NCBI GenBank assembly: GCA_027579435.1
Contig: JANBPK010000326.1
Span: 1-11,409, forward strand
Reading direction: 5' to 3'
DNA: 11,409 bases
Origin: Candolleomyces eurysporus
Lineage: Eukaryota > Basidiomycota > Agaricomycetes > Agaricales > Psathyrellaceae
In this document: in pieces, positions 7,263 to 11,409 of the stretch
Numbering within the stretch: position 1 is the stretch's first letter
How the letters are laid out: each line of letters opens with the position of its first letter
Program-made: the position numbers and the translations under genes
Notes under the pieces: generated by a model
Told to the model about the DNA's origin: nothing
Seen by the model: the letters and a program-made list of their open reading frames with translations, nothing else
Databases searched by the model: none

Positions 7263-8972
7263 TCAGGTTGCTATGACTTGGTTTCTGTGCTCTTCCATTC
7301 CTATTGGGATTATTTCTGTTTTTTCTATATTGAATTTTGCTCCTGAGGCTAGGCACCAGTCTCCCAGGATTTCCCCAAGTTTTATGAAGCTGTCTGATCT
7401 GTTTAGGTAGATTGTCGTATCATCAGCAAAAAGGGTCACCAATAAATTCCCCAGCTGGCCTGGCAGTTCGAAGCCTTCAAGTTCTGAGTTCCTTAATGTC
7501 TGGGCTAGGGATTCAATTGCAAAATTGAAGAGTAGACACGACAGTGGGTCGCCCTGTTGCACGCCTCTCTTGACTTTGAATGGAGAGCTAGTATCACCAT
7601 TAATTATTATTACGGTTTCAGCTTCGTGGTAGAGGGCCTTGATGGTTTGGGTGAAGTGTGGTGGGAAGTTCATGGCGTCTAGTGTGTCCCATAGAAAATC
7701 GTGTCTGATTCGATCGTAGGCTTTTTCCTGGTCTAGAAAGACCAGTAGACCTTCCTTCTCCTCAACCTCACACCAGTCTATTACAAGTTTTATCAGCTCG
7801 GTGTGGTCGTCTATTCGTCGTCCCAGCATAAAGCCAGCCTGGTCAGGGTGTATGATATCAAGGGCGATTGGTGCTATCCGGGATGTAAGAGTTCTTGTTA
7901 GTAATTTGTAGTCTGTATTCAAAACTGTTATTGGTCTGTAGTTTGCGATGTCTGTTTTATCTTTCTTTTTGTAGATGGGGCACATCCAGCCCTTGGCAAA
8001 ATTTGTTCTGCTCTCTATCCCATTCTCTTCAATGTCATTGAAGACCATTTGAAGCATATGTATTACGTCAAAATCTATCCCTTCCTTTGAATCCTCCTTC
8101 TTCCGTCGTTCATGTCTAATATGCAGGTTTTTCCAGATTTCTGCAGGTATTCCGTCCAGTCCTGGGGCCTTGCCGCATGGTAGTTTTGTTAGGGAGTTCG
8201 CGATTTCGTCATATTCAAGGAGGTTTTCTAAGCTGGATCTTTGTTTGTCCGTCAGTTTTCGTTCTAATGAGTCAAGTGCTCTTGTTATTGCTTGGTTTCT
8301 GGTCAGCGTGTTCTCAAGTTCACTCCCGTCTGTTTGGAGGTTTTCATGGTATTTTCTGGCTATCTCTGCCATTCCCCTTGAGGAATATTCTAGCTCTGGG
8401 TTTTCCGTTTGTGATCTATCTTTCATCAGCACCCTCATTGTATCTCTTGGCTTGCTTGTTTTACTCGTTCCGACCCATGTTTTGCCCATGGTCTCGTTCT
8501 CCACGGCAAACTTAGTGTGAGTATTCAATCTCTCTCTTTTATGCTGGTTAACCTTTAGTGCTTTGATCTCCTCCTCAAGGGTACAGAGTTTAATCAACTT
8601 CTTGTTCTCCGGTATATCCTTGTTCTTTGTAATCTTCTCTATTTCTAGATCTTGTTTCCATATCTCTTTCTGTGCTTTTGGAATCAGGTCTTTGCATACG
8701 TACTTGGCCCAGTCTCTAACTTCGTTCTTGTAATTTTCGAATAGTTTTTGTATCGTTACACCATTATTCCTAAATTCTGGGTTATCTGGGTTTTCTTTGA
8801 TAGCTCCAATCTTTGTAAGAGTCTCAGAGCCCATTTTAGCTAGACCTTCTAAGAAGTCTTCATCTTCGGTAAGGAACTCGGGGATTGCCCATCTCCCTCT
8901 CCCTATGAATGGGGAGCTTGGGTCGTAAAACTGGGCTATAATCATCCTATGTGTCTGCGGTTTCAAGGCCAC
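7263..8972 (-). CDS. LINE ORF2 segment: linker and reverse transcriptase domain
   Basis: The first 180 residues or so are a charged linker with coiled-coil character (many E, K, L). The reverse transcriptase follows: GKAPGLDGIPAEIW, NYRPITVLNTDYKL, motif A LVFLDQEKAYDRI (Asp at 7731-7733, residue 414), GVQQGDPLS, and the catalytic FADD box at 7419-7430 (residues 515-518). All three catalytic aspartates are present. The frame overlaps the endonuclease frame by 26 bases, the effect of the frameshift near 8952. It ends at TGA 7263-7265, but homologous RT thumb sequence continues in the same frame for another 33 codons to the ATG at 7166 and beyond, so the stop is a lesion. Confidence 0.92.
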   Translation of the reverse strand: MALKPQTHRMIIAQFYDPSSPFIGRGRWAIPEFLTEDEDFLEGLAKMGSETLTKIGAIKENPDNPEFRNNGVTIQKLFENYKNEVRDWAKYVCKDLIPKAQKEIWKQDLEIEKITKNKDIPENKKLIKLCTLEEEIKALKVNQHKRERLNTHTKFAVENETMGKTWVGTSKTSKPRDTMRVLMKDRSQTENPELEYSSRGMAEIARKYHENLQTDGSELENTLTRNQAITRALDSLERKLTDKQRSSLENLLEYDEIANSLTKLPCGKAPGLDGIPAEIWKNLHIRHERRKKEDSKEGIDFDVIHMLQMVFNDIEENGIESRTNFAKGWMCPIYKKKDKTDIANYRPITVLNTDYKLLTRTLTSRIAPIALDIIHPDQAGFMLGRRIDDHTELIKLVIDWCEVEEKEGLLVFLDQEKAYDRIRHDFLWDTLDAMNFPPHFTQTIKALYHEAETVIIINGDTSSPFKVKRGVQQGDPLSCLLFNFAIESLAQTLRNSELEGFELPGQLGNLLVTLFADDTTIYLNRSDSFIKLGEILGDWCLASGAKFNIEKTEIIPIGMEEHRNQVIAT

Positions 8973-9684
8973 TTGGGATCATGTCCCATCCTCTGCTATT
9001 TTCCAGGAGGTTCTTGTTTACGTACATTCGGTCAATCCTGGATTGGGATCCTGTGGAAGTCTGGAGGTAGCTGTACATAATCGTCTCAGGGTAGTTGTGT
9101 CTCCATCCATCAAAGAGGCTAAGTCTATCCTTCAGGTTACGGAGCGCGTCAACACTACCCCTATGGTCATTGTGCATTGGAAGTCTATCTATTGCTTCTT
9201 CTACCATATTAAAGTCACCGAGAACTATATCTGGTCTAGGCATGTCTCTCCTTTGCATAATTTGGTCTAGTCTTAGCCAGAATTCTTCGTTTTCTTTATG
9301 TGAATTTGGTGCATAGATTGCCAGTGCAACTATCGTCCTACCTTGGTTTCTCCAAGGTATAGTTATTAGTAAGGCCCTTTCTGGAATCAGGTCTTTAGAT
9401 TTTGTTTCTTTCCATGCTACGATTCTCTTATTTAGAGCGAAAGCTACTCCTCTGGCGTTGGGGTGGAATGGATCTGTTGATTGAATAACAAACATTTGTC
9501 TTTCAAAGGTGCTGTTTAGCGTCTCTAGCCCTGATTTAGTGAGGTGGGTTTCCTGGATCGCAAGGATACCTATTCGGTTCTTATTCATTATCTGGTTGAT
9601 GTGACCCCACTTGGGGTTCGTGATAATTCCCGACGAGTTACCTCCCCGCATGTTGAGGGAGGCAATTTTAATGTTTGCTCTCAT
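8947..9684 (-). CDS. LINE ORF2 segment: AP-type endonuclease domain
   Basis: This is the exonuclease/endonuclease/phosphatase fold that nicks target DNA to prime reverse transcription. The motifs appear in order: N11 in SLNMRGG, E45 in IQETHL, Y124 in YAPNSH, D157 and N159 in LGDFNMV, and S215/D218 in SRIDRMY. The last motif (S/T)DH is cut by a frameshift: the Asp codon is at 8953-8955 in this frame, while the His codon is at 8949-8951 in the next. The listed frame then ends at TAG 8947-8949. The first in-frame ATG is at 9684, but the true protein probably starts further upstream. All metal-site residues visible here are intact. Confidence 0.88.
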   Translation of the reverse strand: MRANIKIASLNMRGGNSSGIITNPKWGHINQIMNKNRIGILAIQETHLTKSGLETLNSTFERQMFVIQSTDPFHPNARGVAFALNKRIVAWKETKSKDLIPERALLITIPWRNQGRTIVALAIYAPNSHKENEEFWLRLDQIMQRRDMPRPDIVLGDFNMVEEAIDRLPMHNDHRGSVDALRNLKDRLSLFDGWRHNYPETIMYSYLQTSTGSQSRIDRMYVNKNLLENSRGWDMIPSGLETADT

Positions 9685-9777
9685 CGTCTTTCTGCCTGTT
9701 TTGGGCTGGTTTCTGGGGTGGCTCGTAATTCCTGAGTTGTTGCCAGCGTGATTGGAGGATCCTCTGCCAGGGTTTGG

Positions 9778-10164
9778 TCATCTGGGGAACCATCGAGTAA
9801 GTGTGGTTGGTGAGCATATTCTCTCCTGTTGGTTTTCAGTAGATTCAATTATCGGGGGGTTCTGTGGTGTATGTTCTGTGCCGCTGTTCTCGTTTAAGAC
9901 TCTAGTGGTAGCTGTTTCATTCGTTTGTACGGGGTTGTCAGTGTATTGCAGCATGAGGTTTAGTGGGGGGTTGGTTTTCTTCCCCTTTCTCCTTCTCCTC
10001 TGGCTGCATCTGGGTGGCCCCTCGTCCCTAGAGTCAGAACATATATCGTTTTTGGCTAGCGGATCAGAGAGTGTTCGAGATAGTCTTGATCTCCCTTTGT
10101 AATCTNGGGGGGCCACCGACTGCAGTAGGGTCGGAAGCTTCCTCAGTACGCGAAGAAGGAGCAT
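9778..10164 (-). CDS. N-terminal leader segment of LINE ORF2 (128 codons to a TGA)
   Basis: The segment has no known fold. It is polar, rich in S, T, N and P, with a basic cluster QRRRRKGKK that may bind nucleic acid. It ends at TGA 9778-9780 and is in the same frame as the endonuclease segment, with 31 sense codons and no other stop between TGA and the ATG at 9684. The endonuclease fold begins right at that ATG (RANIKIASLNM), which suggests the real protein began upstream in this segment. One residue is undefined because base 10106 is N. Confidence 0.55.
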   Translation of the reverse strand: MLLLRVLRKLPTLLQSVAPXDYKGRSRLSRTLSDPLAKNDICSDSRDEGPPRCSQRRRRKGKKTNPPLNLMLQYTDNPVQTNETATTRVLNENSGTEHTPQNPPIIESTENQQERICSPTTLTRWFPR

Positions 10165-10179
10165 GACCGGATTGGTGAA

Positions 10180-10195
10180 CGGGCCTTATGGCCCG
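10180..10195 (-). other. Hairpin just upstream of ORF2 start
   Basis: CGGGCC and GGCCCG form a perfect 6-bp stem around a TTAT loop. On the element's sense strand it ends 16 bases before the ATG at 10164. Its position suggests a role in ORF2 translation, for example re-initiation, but that is inference. Confidence 0.45.
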
Positions 10196-10204
10196 AGTAC
10201 TGCT

Positions 10205-10265
10205 AAGTAAGGTGGTGTAGTTTTGAGTATTGAGTGAATTGTTGGTAGTTGGGTGAATGGTTTAT
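10205..10265 (-). other. C/A-rich leader before ORF2
   Basis: On the element's sense strand about 60 bases are strongly C/A-rich with almost no G, which predicts an unfolded RNA stretch between the structured block and the hairpin near ORF2. Such unpaired A/C leaders favour ribosome loading. Function is inferred only. Confidence 0.35.
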
Positions 10266-10331
10266 CGCCCTTTACAACCATCGGAGGGCGGCCAGGTCCA
10301 TGGTCCAGGGTACCGCTGGGGATTGTGTCTG

Positions 10332-10448
10332 AGTGACCTTAGTCGCTACTACTAGACTTGGTCTCAAAGACTTGAGTCAGGCTGCGACTCTGAAGACGGG
10401 TCATCCACGACCTAAATAGGTCTACCGCCTGGGTGGTGGTCAGTCACC
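10332..10448 (-). repeat. Cluster of short hairpins in the ORF1-ORF2 spacer
   Basis: Five hairpins fall within 117 bases: 10332-10347 (6 bp with one G-U in the plus reading, loop CTTA), 10363-10376 (CTCAA/TTGAG), 10374-10390 (GAGTC/GACTC, overlapping the previous one), 10409-10422 (GACCT/AGGTC, loop AAAT) and 10435-10448 (GGTG/CACC). The density exceeds what I see elsewhere in the window. It could be an IRES-like or ribozyme-like RNA fold, or chance in a GC-rich spacer. Confidence 0.4.
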
Positions 10449-10930
10449 GTGATGGGTCAAGTCCATCGCATACGTAGGGCTTTCCTGTCCTCCTTAGAGT
10501 CAGTATATTTGGGCTCCACACTTTAATAGTATAGGAGGAGGGTGACGGGCCTACTCCCTGTATAATTTGGATGTAGATGAGCTGTATGTGTTTATTCCTG
10601 GGCTTTATACAAGAGAGAAGTTGGGGTAAGGGACGAGGTGTGAGATTTACATAGGTACATGGTGGGTAGACAAAGGAGCGTTCCAGTCAGAGGAGGTACG
10701 TGAGATATCGTGTGAGTCGTNAAAAGGTCGTAGGTAACGTTACTGATATAGGTATGGGTATGGTGGAGAGAAAAGGGTTATTTCGTTCATGAAGAGATAA
10801 TATGAGAAAGGTTAAGGAGAGTGGGCCGTCTAGGAGAGGGAGGTGTATATGTGTGAGACAAAATGTGGTGGGTGGAGTATGAAGGGCGATCCATGCAACA
10901 GGTAGTCGTAGTGATATTGGGGGTGTGTAT

Positions 10931-11407
10931 CTAGAAGCTGCGTCCCCAGCCTCTGTTACCGCCTCTGCCACGGCCTCTTCCACCTCTGAACGAGCCTCTT
11001 CCACATTGCTGGGAGTTGAAGCCTCCTTGGTGCGAGTTGAAACCTTGTTGAGGGTTGAAGTGTCCTCCAGTGAGGGTGTTGGCGTATTTGAAGATATCTG
11101 GGGTTGTCGTGGAGTGCGGAGCATGATTATCCTGTGAGGTGTTGTCATTGGTGAAGCATCGGCGAGCGCCCTGTTCGCCCTTTGCGAAATCGATGGCGAG
11201 GAAGTTTTCGATGGTGGAGAAAGGGCAGAGGCCAGTGGGGTGGTCGACGCCTTTGCAGAAGTGGCACATGAAGTCCGAGGGGGCGGCATGAATGGTTGTA
11301 GTGACGAGGCCGTCGCTCCAAGTGTAGGGGAGTCTACAAAGTGCCGTGGTGAAGGCCGCATGGATGTCGGGGTTACGAGTAAAGGGGGTGAAGTATATAT
11401 TCCAGTT
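10931..11407 (-). CDS. LINE ORF1 C-terminal part: CCHC zinc knuckle and RGG-rich tail (partial)
   Basis: The frame is open from the right window edge to TAG at 10931-10933, giving 158 residues. Residues 1-46 form a folded-looking stretch (NIYFTPFTRNPDIHAAF). Then comes MCHFCKGVDHPTGLCPF, a CCHC zinc knuckle with spacing C-x2-C-x4-H-x4-C. After a polar linker with repeated FNPQQGFNSHQGGFNSQQ units, the protein ends in Arg/Gly repeats (GRGSFRGGRGRGRGG). Knuckle plus RGG box is an RNA-binding arrangement expected of a LINE ORF1 nucleocapsid-like protein that packages the element's RNA. It lies upstream of ORF2 on the same strand. No internal stop or frameshift is seen. The N-terminus is outside the window. 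An unrelated host RNA-binding gene is possible but less likely. Confidence 0.72.
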   Translation of the reverse strand, partial: NWNIYFTPFTRNPDIHAAFTTALCRLPYTWSDGLVTTTIHAAPSDFMCHFCKGVDHPTGLCPFSTIENFLAIDFAKGEQGARRCFTNDNTSQDNHAPHSTTTPDIFKYANTLTGGHFNPQQGFNSHQGGFNSQQCGRGSFRGGRGRGRGGNRGWGRSF

Positions 11408-11409
11408 CG

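Larger units (their letters stand above)
4728..10164 (-). pseudogene. LINE ORF2 polyprotein (EN-RT-RNaseH-zinc finger), disrupted
   Basis: ORF2 would nick target DNA and reverse-transcribe the element's RNA at the nick. It is split by TGA at 9778-9780, one surplus base near 8952 and TGA at 7263-7265. The frame is open on both sides of each stop, and sequence on both sides fits the family, so these are lesions rather than gene boundaries. The start is uncertain: ATG at 10162-10164 opens a frame with a basic stretch (QRRRRKGKK) that runs, apart from one stop, into the endonuclease at RANIKIASLNMRGG. A TAA a short way upstream closes the frame. The ambiguous base at 10106 lies inside this N-terminal part. 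The three main pieces are listed separately. Confidence 0.85.
10165..10930 (-). other. ORF1-ORF2 spacer of the LINE
   Basis: Between the ORF1 stop and the ORF2 start, 766 bases carry no credible frame. The left half holds the hairpin cluster and the C/A-rich leader. The right half, about 10560-10930, reads as C/T/A-rich on the element strand, without recognised motifs. An undefined base sits at 10721. A spacer this long is unusual for a two-ORF LINE and may include a decayed part of either ORF. Confidence 0.5.
4541..11409 (-). mobile_element. LINE (non-LTR retrotransposon), 5'-incomplete in window
   Basis: At least 6.9 kb reads on the minus strand as one element: ORF1 end with CCHC knuckle, spacer, ORF2 with endonuclease, reverse transcriptase, RNase H and C-terminal zinc finger, short 3' UTR, then an A-rich tail. 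There are no long terminal repeats or integrase. The order EN-RT-RNH and the presence of a knuckle ORF1 fit the fungal Tad-like LINEs, the clade being inferred. ORF2 carries three inactivating lesions, so this copy should not be autonomous. The element converges on the SAMHD1 gene. A small hand count gave 8 CpG in 6901-7200 against 16 in 3061-3360, consistent with CpG loss by methylation and deamination. Target-site duplications cannot be checked because the 5' end is outside. Confidence 0.93.

Noticed and set aside
6847..7410. Plus-strand open frame of 187 codons opposite the RT
   Set aside because: Antisense of the reverse transcriptase including the FADD box; no independent support.
8947..8972. 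Programmed ribosomal frameshift between endonuclease and RT
   Set aside because: The shift splits a conserved endonuclease motif, and two further nonsense lesions in the same ORF point to decay. No slippery heptamer is evident.
7263..9780. TGA codons as readthrough or recoded codons
   Set aside because: The host gene uses TGA as its normal stop, and no readthrough element is visible; mutation is simpler.
10320..10450. HDV-like self-cleaving ribozyme at the LINE 5' side
   Set aside because: I could not build the nested double pseudoknot with its catalytic C by eye. Only the looser statement of clustered hairpins is kept.
10687..11361. A long minus-strand frame of about 224 codons overlapping the CCHC ORF1
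   Set aside because: It reads the same DNA in a different frame, is Ser/Thr/Pro-rich without motifs and contains the undefined base. The knuckle-bearing frame is the credible one.
1..11409. CRISPR arrays, bacterial operons or phage-like systems
   Set aside because: No regularly spaced repeats or prokaryotic gene arrangement; short introns and a LINE show a fungal genome.

Overview
The window looks like genomic DNA of a filamentous basidiomycete, probably an Agaricomycete. The main reason is a host gene cut by nine introns of only 50-62 nt, with GT..AG ends and CTNA-type branch sequences. The second reason is a large LINE (non-LTR retrotransposon) of the kind common in mushroom-forming fungi. 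I cannot name the species.

Layout from left to right. Positions 1-150 hold the last 49 codons of a plus-strand gene that enters from outside the window (possibly a START-like lipid-binding protein; weak). Positions 151-1166 hold no convincing gene, only a weak, stop-interrupted minus-strand relic. Positions 1167-1547 are the promoter and leader of the main host gene, with two MCB-like ACGCG cores, a pyrimidine tract and a TATA box. Positions 1548-3915 encode a complete SAMHD1-type HD-domain dNTP triphosphohydrolase. I reconstructed it as 10 exons giving 621 residues, with all four metal ligands of the HD site present. Positions 3916-4540 are its 3' region plus AT-rich DNA with no recognised gene.

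From about 4541 to the right edge, everything is on the minus strand and belongs to one LINE, convergent with the SAMHD1 gene. Read in its own sense, from right to left, it has: an ORF1 tail with a CCHC zinc knuckle and an RGG-rich end (11407-10931); a structured spacer of about 770 nt; ORF2 (10164-4728) with AP-type endonuclease, reverse transcriptase, a Cys-rich insert, RNase H and a C-terminal CCHC finger; a 164-nt 3' UTR; and an A-rich tail at 4563-4541. ORF2 is broken by only three small lesions: TGA at 9778-9780, one extra base near 8952, and TGA at 7263-7265. All recognisable catalytic residues survive. This points to a recently inactivated copy rather than an old relic. Its 5' end lies outside the window.

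The genes do not form a functional system together. The dNTPase is a host nucleotide-pool enzyme, and the LINE, whose reverse transcriptase uses dNTPs, has inserted downstream of it. That juxtaposition is probably accidental. I found no clear new system. The observations most worth checking are the ORF1-ORF2 structured spacer, the MCB-like sites upstream of a fungal SAMHD1, and the two stop-free introns in that gene.
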